The notes under the pieces are model-generated. The model had not been told where the DNA came from. It did no database searches and worked only from the letters and a program-made list of their open reading frames with translations. Below, piece by piece: positions 9,560 to 18,717 of a stretch of 25,000 nt of DNA. The DNA lies in the NCBI GenBank assembly GCA_030704615.1, contig JAKLZA010000126.1, forward strand, positions 1-25,000, in the 5' to 3' direction. Position 1 is the first letter of the stretch, and every line of letters starts with the position of its first letter. Origin of the DNA: Takakia lepidozioides (lineage: Eukaryota > Streptophyta > Takakiopsida > Takakiales > Takakiaceae). Position numbers and translations under genes: made by a program.

Positions 9560-9850
9560 GGGAAATTTGGCGCCGAAATAGCCCAGTTTGCGCCTTCGTT
9601 ATATGGGCCTCAAAAATTCCACGGATGAATTACTGCACCAAAATATTGCGATGGAAGCCTTCAGCACAAGGCACTTCACCACATTCCACTTGGGTATTTC
9701 GGCGCCGAAATTGCCCGTTCTGCGCCATTAAATACCGCACTATATCACATTTTAAGAGGTAATTTCGGTGCCGAAATACCCCGGTGGATGTCTTCAAAAC
9801 ACCATTTTAGCACACTGCTCTTGGGAATAACGGCGCCGAAATTCCTCATT
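9560..9850. repeat. Palindrome array 3, downstream of the methyltransferase gene
   Basis: Five copies, two of them decayed, have centres at about 9571, 9636, 9703, 9769 and 9834, giving steps of 65-67 bp. Isolated decayed copies follow at about 10040 and 10095. The spacers differ from those of array 1, so the palindrome and its spacing are conserved while the sequence between is not. No gene is supported between 9317 and 10145. Confidence 0.8.
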
Positions 9851-9945
9851 CCGCATCCTGGACCAGGAGAAACAGACCCTATTACCGAGGTAAGAGGACA
9901 TAACACCGTCAATAAAGGCAGGAAAATTCCAATTCCGCGGATGTC

Positions 9946-9993
9946 CGCTCATGAGCTCATAGGCTCATAGGCTCATGGGCTCATGCGCTCATG
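9946..9993. repeat. Short tandem repeat of GCTCATGG-type units
   Basis: Six imperfect copies of GCTCAT(A/G)G or similar end in GCTCATGAAATAG. A related cluster with the same GCTCATGAAATAG end occurs at 12640-12690, in front of the third gene copy. Confidence 0.7.
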
Positions 9994-10145
9994 AAATAGT
10001 AAACATCCCTAGGGTGGCTGGCACCGAAAACCGAAATTCGGCGCCATTTTTCCAATTCTAGGCCCAGTCAGTTCTGCCCCAACCTGGGAAAATGGTGCCG
10101 AATTTCCAGTTCAGGGACCTCATTCTGTGTTTTTCATGAATGCAG

Positions 10146-12487
10146 GTACTGCAAGTTCTCGCTTTTGGAGAAAGGTCATCTGTCTTTCGAGCCACCATTC
10201 TTCCTGGCATGGAGGAACCCCGGGGCTGACTCCATGTACACTGACGTTATTGTGAAGGAGTGGCATCTGGAACATTTGCGTGATTGCCCTTGGTATGTGG
10301 ACCTTCCGCCCGGCTCGCTCGACCCCGAGTTTCAATTGAAGCTGGATGCTGAGGCCCGACGAAACCGGGCTCCGCTGCCTCCGCTGGGTCCAAAAGAGGC
10401 AAAAGCACTTGCCAACTCCAGGAAAGCGGCAGAGCTTGCTCAGGCAGGAATTCAGGAGAAATTGAATGAGAAGAATAAAGGCCAAAGGAAAAGGACAAGG
10501 AAACAGGTGAGTACAGTAACACCCAAAAAATAGAAAACCATCGGGGCATCAGAGGAGGCGCAGGAGGGGACTCAAGGGAGTGAATCGGACGATGACTTTG
10601 TTCAAGGTCCTGCGACTGCTGCTGCTGCTACCAAGTCACCGGTCGTCCGGGTTCCCAAGTCAGTTCGGAGTGGGACTGGCTTCTGCAAAGAAGTTGGCAT
10701 TTGAGGGCGAGCCTACACGGCGGTATTCAGCGGTGACGTTTACGCATAGGCCAAAGCTAGAACCTCCAACCATCATCCAATGCGTCAATGAGAGCTTCCT
10801 TGATGCTCTCGCTGCCAGGGCGAAGAAGGTGGCACACAGCAAGTCTTTGGCGGAGCAGAAGGGAAAAGCCAAGAAGAGGGCTGCCGGTACAGAGCCTAAA
10901 GACACCCCTGGTTTTGAAGCCATGATGGAATTCTTCACAGCTGTGAGCACGGATTGCAAGAGCAGTCGGGGGGGGGGGGGGGGGGGGAGGTGGAGAGAGC
11001 TTGCGATATGATTCTCCTCGACATTCCAGATGGGGAGCTGCTGGAGGGCCTGGATGGTGTGCCCAACTGGAACAGGTTTACTGAGGACTACTGGAAAGCC
11101 GGGTTCGGGCTGGCGGGGATGCTCCTGGATGACGGTGGATGTGTGGTTGTCTTTGCCACAAGAGGGAAGACCACAGAGAATGCGGTGGCAAGATGGACAC
11201 CGAAAAGTGTCCCCGGTCCTCTCAGAAATGGTTCTGCATCAATACACAGGGGTTGCGAACAAAGGGCCAAAGTGTAAGTTATCAATCTATTGCATTCACC
11301 TCATATTGTGGTGTATCTAAACTAGATCCCGGAGTTGATCCCTCTTTTGTTGGATGTGCAGACATTGGTGTTTGAGGCATATTGCTTTGTGAAGAGAGGG
11401 TCTACGTTCAAATTCCGCAACGACGGTCGTCTTGTTGATGCCACTGTGGACCCTATTACCTACGATGTCCTCTACAACTATGTGCCCCACTCCAGTATGC
11501 CGAAGGACACAAAGACAGGCAAACCGTGGCAGTACAGCCGGACCCGGAGCCCTGCTTTCATCCAAACCCTCATGGAGACGTGCTCGGATGTCCAAGGGCG
11601 GATTCTTGACCTCACATGTGGCACGGGTAAGCATTCACGTGCTCAGTTTGTCCCTGGCCCGATTGCAATTGCATGCCGCAAGCTATTAACCACCCCTTTG
11701 TTCCTCAGGTGTTTCAATGTGGGCAGGGACGTTGTCTGACAGGCATGTGTTCGCCTTCGAGCTAGATACTGCCCTCCACAACTCGGAACTTGCAGCGGCT
11801 GAACGTCTGCCCAAAGAGGAAGAGGCACCCTCGGAGGATGAGGAAAAATCCGAGAAGGAGCAGGGGGAGGAACAAGTTGGGATCGAGGCCGAGGAGCCCC
11901 GGTTTACGAGTGAGTGGTTGCATTGTAAGTTGCCTCCAGATTTCGTGAGGCACCTCCCTTCGCTCTCTTATTTCATTGAAAACCCTTTCTACTTCTGCTG
12001 GTATTGACATTCTTGAAGTGGATTTGTTCTTACTGTAGGATGCCAAGTACTGCAGGAGGGACATCTACACCGGAGTTCATGGGCAGGAGGAATGTGCCTT
12101 TTTTTGCCAAGGGGGATTTCATGCCTAGTCCAGAAAGGGACTACATCCTTCCCACTTATGCTGCCGGCTTGCTTCGGTGTCCATTAGGAGGTCTTCCGAA
12201 CCTAGTCGTGTACAGCAGATTTTAGACGAGGCAAGCCTCAAGAAAATGAAGATGAGGGAGGAGGCAGCAGATATTAGAGCCGTCGGGCTCGTAGATTTGT
12301 CTTGGATTCTGCTGAGGAAAGTGGGGGAGAAGAGGCAGAAGATTCCCAGGAGGTGAGGTGGACAATCCCCCAAGGAGAGGACGGAATTTTTGAGAGGCTT
12401 GATGCATCACAGAGCTCGGAGGTTGGGGGGGATGAGGGGGATGAGGAAGAAGGAGGGCCAAGTTCCTCGGAAGGTGTAGGAGAGTAG
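10146..12487 (+). pseudogene. Second, 5'-truncated and frameshifted copy of the methyltransferase half
   Basis: This copy starts at the splice acceptor TGCAG (10141-10145) equivalent to the acceptor at 6856, so it has no ParB-like half. Matching blocks are PPFFLAWRNPG, NCPWYVDLPPG-type text, QRKRTRKQ, TIIQCVNESF, DMILLDIPDG (about 11008-11037), GGCVVVFAT, RSPAFIQTLMET and ILDLTCGTG joined to VSMWAG. Exons seen are 10146-about 11274, 11362-11626, 11709-about 11912 and about 12038-12487, with introns at the same places as in the first copy. It is broken: TAG soon after 10529, frame changes near 10675, 12180 and 12290, and a 20-G run in the coding part. Its SAM motif (LTCGTG) is closer to consensus than that of the first copy (VTANTG). 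Protein-level similarity to the first copy is clear but moderate, so the duplication is not recent. The ORFs are conserved enough that expression of parts cannot be ruled out. Confidence 0.7.
10968..10987. repeat. Run of 20 G
   Basis: A homopolymer of 20 G interrupts the coding sequence just before DMILLDIPDG of the second copy. The first copy has only GTCGGGGGCAGGG at this point. The run may be a replication expansion or a sequencing/assembly artefact. In either case the reading frame through it cannot be trusted. Confidence 0.95.
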
Positions 12488-12550
12488 TTCCCATTCCTGC
12501 TATGTCAGTTAGGACACACTTGTATAGACGTGGCTTGCCACAATATTTGC

Positions 12551-12556
12551 AATAAA
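12551..12556 (+). terminator. Polyadenylation signal AATAAA of the second copy
   Basis: An AATAAA hexamer lies 64 bases after the stop at 12485-12487 in T- and A-rich sequence, a normal distance for a plant-type 3' end. Confidence 0.5.
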
Positions 12557-12584
12557 ATGTTGCATTTCATTGCTATGACGAGTC

Positions 12585-12692
12585 CACATGACCCTATTTC
12601 CGTGCCTCCTAACCCTATTTCCGTGGCCACACAATGGCCCGCTCATGCTTTTTTTTTTTTCCGCTCATGCTCATGCCGCTCATGAAATAGCA
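12585..12692. repeat. Simple repeats: two CCCTATTTCCGTG units, a T run and GCTCATG units
   Basis: ACCCTATTTCCGTG occurs twice (about 12591 and 12611). A T run and several CCGCTCATG units follow, ending in CCGCTCATGAAATAG. The last element matches the end of the 9946-9993 cluster, so the two clusters probably share an origin. Confidence 0.65.
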
Positions 12693-12699
12693 GCCCCCT

Positions 12700-12795
12700 T
12701 GGTGCAACCCCAATAGCTGATTTTGTGGAATCCCCCACCACTAAGGCTTTGGTTTTAGACCAGTTAATCTTGAATCCCGAAACATTGCAGAAACT
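12700..12795 (-). pseudogene. Fragment of a LINE (L1-type) reverse transcriptase
   Basis: On the minus strand this stretch reads LCLQSFCNVSGFKINWSKTK followed by ALVVGD. That pattern (leucine-rich helix, ASGLKINxxKSK-like turn, hydrophobic strand) is the conserved segment just after the FADD box in L1-clade non-LTR reverse transcriptases. Only about 30 codons remain. It abuts the beginning of the third methyltransferase copy, with no gap between them. Assignment is by motif memory only, and no other LINE domain is present in the window. Confidence 0.6.
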
Positions 12796-13387
12796 TTGCA
12801 AACAGAGGGCCAGAGTGTAAGTTATCAATCTATTGCATTCACTTCATATTGTGGTGTATCTAAACTAGACCCTGGAGTGGATCCCTCTTTTGTTGGATGT
12901 GCACACATTGGTGTTTGAGGCATATTATTTTGTGAAGAGAGGGTCTACGTTCAAATTCCGCAATGATGCACTGTGGACCCTATTACCTACGATGTCCTCT
13001 ACAACTATGTGCCCCAATCCAGTATGCCGAAGGACACAAAGACAGGCAAATCGTGGCTGTACAGCCGGACCCGGAGCCCTGCTTTCATCCAAACCCTCAT
13101 GGAGACGTGCTCGGATGTCCAAGGGCGGATTCTTGACCTCACATGCGGCACGGGTAAGCCTTCACGTGCACATTTTGTCCCTGGCCCGATTGCAATTGCA
13201 TGCCGCATGCTACTAAACACCGCTTTGTCCCTCAGGTGCTTCAATGTGGGCAGGGACGTTGTCCGACAGGCATGTCTTCGCCTTCGAGCCAGATACTGCC
13301 CTCCACAACTCTGAACTTGTAGCGGCTGAACGTCTGCCGAAAGAGGAAGAGGCATCCTCGGAGGATGAGGAAGAATCCGAGAAGGAG
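12793..13387 (+). pseudogene. Third, short copy of the methyltransferase gene, truncated at both ends
   Basis: It is nearly identical in DNA to 11250-11852 of the second copy, including the intron text around GTAAGTTATCAATC, so it derives from a recent duplication of the second copy rather than the first. It begins next to a LINE scrap and stops abruptly at GAGAAGGAG (13387), where retrotransposon-related repeat begins. Damage: the acceptor before the RSPAFIQTLMET exon has changed from CAG to CAC (about 12902-12904), and 16 bases are missing near 12964. The SAM-binding segment (LTCGTG, then ASMWAG) remains readable across 13130-13250. It cannot encode a complete enzyme. Confidence 0.8.
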
Positions 13388-13561
13388 TGCGCATACATAT
13401 CGCTACACAACTACATCGCTGTCCAAAACCACACAACACATGTGCACACCACACACTAGTATACCACTAGTCCACCACTAGTCCACCAACCACTAGGCTA
13501 CAACTAGTCAGTCACTAGGCTGCCACTATGCTGCCCACTATGGCAGTCACTAGTCCACACA
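13388..13561. repeat. U3-like segment (copy A), left of the left LTR
   Basis: This segment is repeated almost exactly at 13878-14065. It is rich in CCACTAGTC and CACTAGGCTG units of about 10-11 bp. The right-hand copy has one extra unit. On the minus strand it starts TGTGTGGACTAG, one base beyond the left LTR end. Its other end is the junction with the truncated third gene copy. It looks like part of another LTR in head-to-tail contact with the left LTR. Confidence 0.85.
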
Positions 13562-13562
13562 A

Positions 13563-13877
13563 TGATAAAGAAGAAGAATACAAGCACGAGCTCACAAAGC
13601 TGAAGCATAAACTCATGCATATAACCTCATCACTCAAATACAAGTCAAGCCAAGTGCACCCCACGCCATGGGGAATCCACACTACGGCGCCATAGCTAGG
13701 CGCGGTGAGGCTCAACTCGAGAAAGATGAGCCTCCCGCGCTTGCCGTGAAGATAACCACTCCAGGGCCTAAATCTGCCTTGACCCCTGGATTGACACTTG
13801 GGCCAATCCCAAATGTCAATATGTAAAAGCTAGCTATTTCCTAGCTAGTTTCACACTAGTGGTAAAATAACTTGACA
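13563..13877 (-). repeat. Left long terminal repeat (3' LTR, 315 bp)
   Basis: It starts TGATAAAG and ends CTTGACA, so both strands have TG...CA ends. Compared with 24164-24479 I count three substitutions and two small indels, about 98-99% identity. If the neighbouring segment 13878-14065 belongs to the LTR, the full 3' LTR would be about 503 bp (13563-14065) and the right copy would be 5'-truncated. Confidence 0.9.
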
Positions 13878-14065
13878 GCTGTCGTGCATACATATCGCTA
13901 CACAACTACATCGCTGTCCAAAACCACACAACACATGTGCACACCACACACTAGTATACCACTAGTCCACCACTAGTCCAGCCACTAGTCCAACCACTAG
14001 GCTACAACTAGTCAGTCACTAGGCTGCCACTATGCTGCCCACTATGGCAGTCACTAGTCCACACA
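13878..14065 (-). repeat. U3-like segment (copy A'), between polypurine tract and 315-bp LTR
   Basis: It is a near-exact repeat of 13388-13561. On the minus strand it begins TGTGTGGACTAG immediately after a G-rich tract and runs into TGTCAAG, the start of the 315-bp repeat. That position suggests it is the 5' part of a longer LTR (U3). Its 10-11 bp CACTAGTC-type subrepeats would fit promoter or enhancer repeats. It has no counterpart beside the right LTR. Confidence 0.7.
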
Positions 14066-14080
14066 ATCGCCCCCCTAGCT
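14066..14080 (-). other. Probable polypurine tract
   Basis: The minus strand reads AGCTAGGGGGGCGAT directly before TGTGTGG. A G-rich run touching a TG is the normal primer site for plus-strand synthesis at the 3' LTR. No purine tract precedes the 315-bp repeat itself, which favours the longer LTR model. Confidence 0.5.
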
Positions 14081-14469
14081 GGTGCTTAGGTCCCTCTAAG
14101 TCCAGGTAGCCACAAGATGTGATAGTGACCATAGCCTCACTAAGTCCTCCACCACTATCCTACTACACTCAAACTCGATAGATCAAGAGGCCGGGTGCAA
14201 GAGTTGCCCCATCGTTAGTCGCCGTCTTGCAACCTGTGAACTTGAGCTTGGGATCTCATGTATTGACTCCTATGAGCTTGGCCTCCCATGTCTTGTTAGC
14301 TGCCTCCAGTCATGTCCACTGCCACTATCCCAAGCAGTGTGGACACAACCAATCTCCGTCAGGAACCTTCTCAAGAGGTGGTGTCAAGCATCCCATATGC
14401 CAACCCTTGAGCATCGATCACACACCAGCATGGTGGCTGCCCCTTTGGCAGACCCACAGAGCATGCACC
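14081..14469. other. Untranslated region downstream of the integrase
   Basis: About 390 bases lie between the end of pol and the polypurine tract. I see no domain, tandem repeat or RNA gene here. The plus-strand frame across 14227-14628 has no recognisable features and overlaps the end of the integrase on the other strand. Confidence 0.5.
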
Positions 14470-15885
14470 TCAAACCTGCAGGTACCACTGCCAAGTTTGG
14501 GTCAACTCTGCCATCGACATTGGGAAGGTGACATGCGCACAATTACGCACATGGTCCTTCCAAGTCATGCCATCCCGACCCTCAAGATCAGGACCCTGAG
14601 GGCAACACCTCTCGAACCCTCAGAATAACACGCCCTGCAGTAACATCCAGAGTCGTAGGAGCAGTCTGCTGCAAATAAACATAGTCACCAGGGCTAAACC
14701 TCCGAACCCCAGGACGATATCCTCCACCACGTATAGTGGCATACCTCAACGTATCACGGTGCTGTGCAATGGCAAGGTTCTCAAAAGCCATGGGCATGAC
14801 TTTCTTGAACAACTCTGCACGCTGATCACATGCACGTACCCACACGTCCGGATCGTCAAGGTTAAGGACTTGAGCAGTGTCCCTACGAAATGGCTGCAGG
14901 CAAATCCGGCTCTCGGCCAAAAGAAGGAAATATGGTGAGAAGGAGGCAAGTGATGCTTGTTTGCTGAACCTGTAGCCCATGGCTAACCAAGGAACCTGAA
15001 GATCCCAATCTCCTAGGTGTCCCTTCTGCAAGCCATACTTGCGCAAACCCCTCTTCACCGTCTGAACAACTCTCTCTGCTAAGCCATCGGCCTCAGGATG
15101 ATCCCGAGAAGTGGTGCGGTGGTCTATCAAGGCTTTATCACACAAAGCCTGAAACTCCCCCAAGAACTCTCTCCCTTGGTCCGTGAGTACCTCAGCTGGA
15201 GCACCAAATCGGCTAAGCACACGATCCAAGAATGCATACGCAGCCCCCTCACTAGCCTTGTCAGGCAATGGAACCAACTCAATCCACTTGGAGAAGTGCT
15301 CCACCATCACCAACACATATCTGTGGTGGCGCATAGTCAGTGGCAACGGTCCTGCGAAGTCAAGACTCCACCTGTAGCCCAATCCCATGATTGGTAAAGG
15401 ATGCAACTGTGGTGTAGGGGCGTTGAATGAAGCACGCACCCTGTCACACACCATGCACCTAGCCACGAACTGTTGCACCTCTGTATGCATACCACGCCAC
15501 CAATACTGCCCTGCAGTAAACTGTGAGTGCGTCGCACTCCAAAATGCCCCAACTCCTCATGGGCATGCCGCACTAACCGTGCACGCTGTGTGGGGTGAGG
15601 CACAATCCTCACCCGACCATCCTCCCACACTCGAAGTAGGTGTATCCCCTCCCACTTGAACCTCTTGGCTCGTTGCAGGATCCGATCCCTCTCCCTGGCA
15701 GTCACATGGCTGCCGTGTCTCCCGTGGAGGTAGTCCAACACAGCCGAATCCTCATGTATATCTCTGGCACCACCTGGCTCATCACTAGCCTCAGGGTCCT
15801 CAGACACTCCGTCTACAGTCATCCCTGTTGTAGGTCCAACCTGACCTCCGATGCCAAGATACACAAAAATGCAGATGCGTGCCAT
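14470..15885 (-). CDS. Retrotransposon integrase (frameshifted)
   Basis: Integrase inserts the reverse-transcribed copy into host DNA. The N-terminal zinc domain is HAHEELGHFGVRRTH followed by CMVCDR (HHCC). The catalytic core has LDFAGPL (Asp codon at 15359-15361), LTDQGREF (Asp at 15179-15181) and HPEADGLAERVV (Glu at 15074-15076), giving the D,D,E triad with 34 residues between the last two. The C-terminal part has GDYVYLQQTAP and TAGRVILRV, then EGRDGMTWKDHVRNC in a shifted frame, ending at TGA 14470-14472. Frame changes occur near 15490 (inside the zinc domain, before WWRGM-type text) and near 14600. No chromodomain follows. The triad is intact, but this copy cannot make the protein from one frame. 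Confidence 0.88.
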
Positions 15886-16526
15886 CCCGGCACCATCTCC
15901 TCGTCCGTCTCACCATGCCACCGAGCTCCAGTGTCATCCTGCTGGCTCATGCATGGATTGCGACTCAATCCATCCGCATCCCGATTGACCAAACCCGGTC
16001 GATGCACAACCTGAAAGTCATACTCCTGGAGTATAAGTGCCCACCGTGCAAGCTTCCCCGTAAGCTTGTCTGACTCCATCAACCACTTGAGTGGCTGGTG
16101 ATCCGTGACAAGGGTGAAAAGATTGCCGTATAGATAGCACCTGAAGTGTGCCACGGCCCACACTGCAGCTAAGCACTCTCCCTCATATGAGCTGTACTTA
16201 GCCTCTGCAGCGTTGTTCGAGCGGCTAGCATAAGCCACTACGAACTCTCTTCCCTCATCATCCACCTGTGTGAGCACCGCTCCAAGCCCCAGCATGCTCC
16301 AATCCGTATGCAGCTGAAAGGGACGCCCCCTGATAGGTCGTCTCAGGATAGGCGCCGAGGTCAACCTCGCCTTGAGCTCTTGAAAAGCTCGTTCCTGCTC
16401 ATCTTCCCACTGCCACTCCTGGTCCACCTTGGTCAGCTTGGTTAGAGCCTTTGCAATGGTACTAAATCCCTTGACAAACCGTCTATAATAGTTTGCCAAC
16501 CCCATGAAAGCTCGAACTCGGCTCAC
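15819..16526 (-). CDS. End of reverse transcriptase and RNase H domain
   Basis: The frame begins with VRAFMGLANYYRRFVKGF, the typical end of the Ty3/gypsy reverse transcriptase thumb, then EDEQERAFQELKARL. RNase H follows: FQLHTDWSMLGLGAVL (first Asp), YSSYEGECLAAVWAV (Glu), FTLVTDHQPLKWL (Asp), and VVHRPGLVNRDADGLSR (His and last Asp). All four acidic residues are present. It degrades the RNA strand during cDNA synthesis. It is separated by frame changes from the reverse transcriptase before it (about 16526) and the integrase after it (about 15840-15880). Confidence 0.9.
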   Translation of the reverse strand: MSRVRAFMGLANYYRRFVKGFSTIAKALTKLTKVDQEWQWEDEQERAFQELKARLTSAPILRRPIRGRPFQLHTDWSMLGLGAVLTQVDDEGREFVVAYASRSNNAAEAKYSSYEGECLAAVWAVAHFRCYLYGNLFTLVTDHQPLKWLMESDKLTGKLARWALILQEYDFQVVHRPGLVNRDADGLSRNPCMSQQDDTGARWHGETDEEMVPGWHASAFLCILASEVRLDLQQG

Positions 16527-17289
16527 ATCCGTGGGCGTGGAATTTGTGCAATGGCCTCTACCTTAGTCTGCTGTACCCCCAATCCTCCAGGATATATCAT
16601 GTGACCCAGATACTCAATCTGGTTGTGGAAAAACTTGCACTTCCCCGGATGCAACTTCAATCCGTGCGCTCTCAAGCGCTCCAATACCACCTGAAGGTGT
16701 CTCTCATGCTCCCTCCATCGTAACACTAAAGATGATGATGTCATCTATGTAGCACCGAGCAAAGTCCACCCCTGCTAGAATCCTATCCATGACTCTCTGA
16801 AACTCTGCAGGAGCATTCTTAAGCCCAAATGGTAAGAACCGCCACTGATATAGGCAATCCTTGCCGTGCTCATTGATCCCCCAGAATGCCGTCTTCTGCT
16901 TGTCCGCCTCCTTGATTGGCAACTGGTGATATCCGGATCGTAAATCCAAAGTGCTAAAGGCCTTAGCATGCCCGATGGCATCAAAGATCTCCTCTGGTTG
17001 GCATGGCATACTTATCGGACTTGGTCTGACGATTTACAGGCCGGTAATCACCGCACATACGTCTCTCCGTCCAATTGCCATAGACATCCTTCTTGGCTGG
17101 CATCACTGTGGCTGAAGCATACTCTCCACCAGAGAGCTCCACCAAACCTGCCTCCCAGAGATCTTGAGTCCTCATCTGAATCAAAGACCTCTCCATGTCA
17201 CTGTATCTATAGGGTCTCCGAAAGATTGGCGTGTCAGTGGCCAACTCAATACGGATCTCTTGACCCTTCAGTGCTCCCAAGTCCTTCAA
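16523..17289 (-). CDS. Reverse transcriptase palm domain (in three frames)
   Basis: Recognisable blocks in order are PIFRRPYRYSDMER, YASATVMPAKKD, RRMCGDYRPVNRQT, FSTLDLRSGYHQLPI, TAFWGI, WRFLPFGLKNAPAEFQRVMD, CYIDDIIIFS (catalytic YIDD, about 16740-16751), HLQVVLERLRAHGLKL and KCKFFHNQIEYLGHMI. These are the Ty3/gypsy signatures. The catalytic aspartates are intact (first Asp in TLDLR). Frame changes occur near 16995 (after KYAMPT) and near 16735 (after IIIFS). A linker of about 280 bases separates it from the methyltransferase upstream in the transcript. Confidence 0.92.
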
Positions 17290-17570
17290 ACTGAAGGCAA
17301 AGCAATTCCTGTAAGCCCTCAGGAACCGCCGTATACGTCGTCTCTCTCCTCCGGTGACAATGGGTCCAATGTCAGGCTCCCAATTGTCCTCCGTAACTGC
17401 AACCTTAAGTCCAGTGGGCTTAGAGGTAGAGGACGCGTCCAGTGGTTGCTATGTTGCAACCTCTTGAGCAGTACTCCCTGCCTGCTCAGTCAATGACAAG
17501 GCCTCATCCTGCCCCATCATCTCATCCTTGAGGACCTCCTCAACCCGAGAAGAATCCCCAACCTCATCCA

Positions 17571-18717
17571 TCAGCCGCCTTGGCTGCCAACTCCCTCTGA
17601 AACCTCGAGCACCTCCCACGTGTGCCATGGATGCATGCACCCCGTGGTCCTCACATGCTCGCCCCCACTCACTGCCTGTACCGTCTCGGTAGGCAGAGAG
17701 ACCATTGAGGGAAGTGTACTCCGCACTCTGCGTTGCTCAGCCAGAGCCAAGCTGATAATCCAGGTCAAGCAATTGAGATCCATTGCTTGCCCCAACACTT
17801 GACGACGTGATGCCTCAGAAAGAGACGACACCGCCGTGGTACCAGTGGTAAAACCCATTGCCCGCTCACGCTCTCGTCAGCATTAGGCTCCACTAACTGC
17901 TGCAACTGAGCATCCCACAGGAGGCCAGGTCCACTATCCCGGAAAGCATGCGATCCTGGGAAGCTGAGCAGTGTAGGTAATGCTGCTCGTGGTTGACCCA
18001 CCTTGTTGACCACTGCCAAAGGCGAACGGTCATCGTGTCTCACACGCTGAGACTGCCTCCCTGTGTCCAGAATGTTATCCACTGTGAGATGTGCTGGCCG
18101 CTGCACCCCATCAAATGCACGCTTGAGCAGTGCGGGTGGCATCAAGTTAGTCCACCATAGCCGTGGACGATGAGCCCGTGACCCCACTGTAGCTGCATCT
18201 AGCAACACTGCTGACCCAAGCCACGACCGGACTTGATGCACACTGGCCATCACCCTGGCCGAGAATCGCCCATCAGTGGCACATTCTCCAAGATGTATGC
18301 TGGAGATACAGCTTGATGAAGCTGCAAGTGGCGCAAAACCCGCACCATCTCCCAAAACAGACCCGACCTCGAGTCTCGCAATCCATTGCCATGCCCGGCT
18401 GATGAATGCCCTTGGCAGGGCCAACCTGCCACTACCAGATCAATGGAGCCAACCCGCTCCAAATCCTGCGCCCCCAGCAACGAAATGTCTGCTGGCAAGG
18501 CCTGCTGATATCCACGAATTGCAGACACCGACAACAACTCAGGGTACCGCTGCACCAACTGAGCAACATGGCGAAGTGAAACGCGTCGTGCAGTCTCATC
18601 CCTCTCCACATACAGGTAACGCCGAACTCGTACACCTGCCTGTAACACAGCAGCCAATCCGGTGCTGATCCCGCCAAACAAGTCCAGAAGACAAATGCCT
18701 TCATCCGATACTGCCAC
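17571..18717 (-). CDS. DNMT3/DRM-like C5 cytosine methyltransferase inside pol
   Basis: The domain lies between protease and reverse transcriptase. Motifs in order are I CLLDLFGGISTGLAAVLQAG; an acidic site in YLYVERDETARR; IV DLVVAGWPCQGHSS with the catalytic Cys codon at 18415-18417; SGLFWEMVRVL; VI YILENVPL at about 18275-18295; VIII SRAHRPRLWWTNL; and at the end MGFTTG followed by SLSEASRRQVLGQAM. The motif I wording, the RAHRxRLWW form of motif VIII and the final RxxxLGxxM block match the DNMT3/DRM group better than DNMT1 or bacterial Dcm. Motifs I to VIII follow in the usual order, so the domain is not circularly permuted as in plant DRM. Catalytic Cys, Glu (ENV) and Arg are all present. 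Frame changes occur near 18710, 18255 and 17850. No PWWP, ADD, UBA or BAH partner is seen. In charophytes and dinoflagellates retrotransposon-borne DNMTs are published; this could methylate the element's own DNA. Confidence 0.88.

Noticed and set aside
13388-13561. Ordinary target-site duplication of the retrotransposon
   Set aside because: Ty3/gypsy elements duplicate about 4-6 bp. A repeat of 174-188 bp with its own TG start beside a polypurine tract fits LTR sequence better.
14227-14628. Plus-strand frame of 133 codons beside the integrase
   Set aside because: It overlaps the integrase C-terminus on the other strand and has only low-complexity composition.
18250-18717. Host chromomethylase or a bacterial restriction methylase by contamination
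   Set aside because: It is in line with protease upstream and reverse transcriptase downstream on the same strand, and its motif VIII and C-terminal motif are DNMT3/DRM-like, with no chromodomain or BAH domain.
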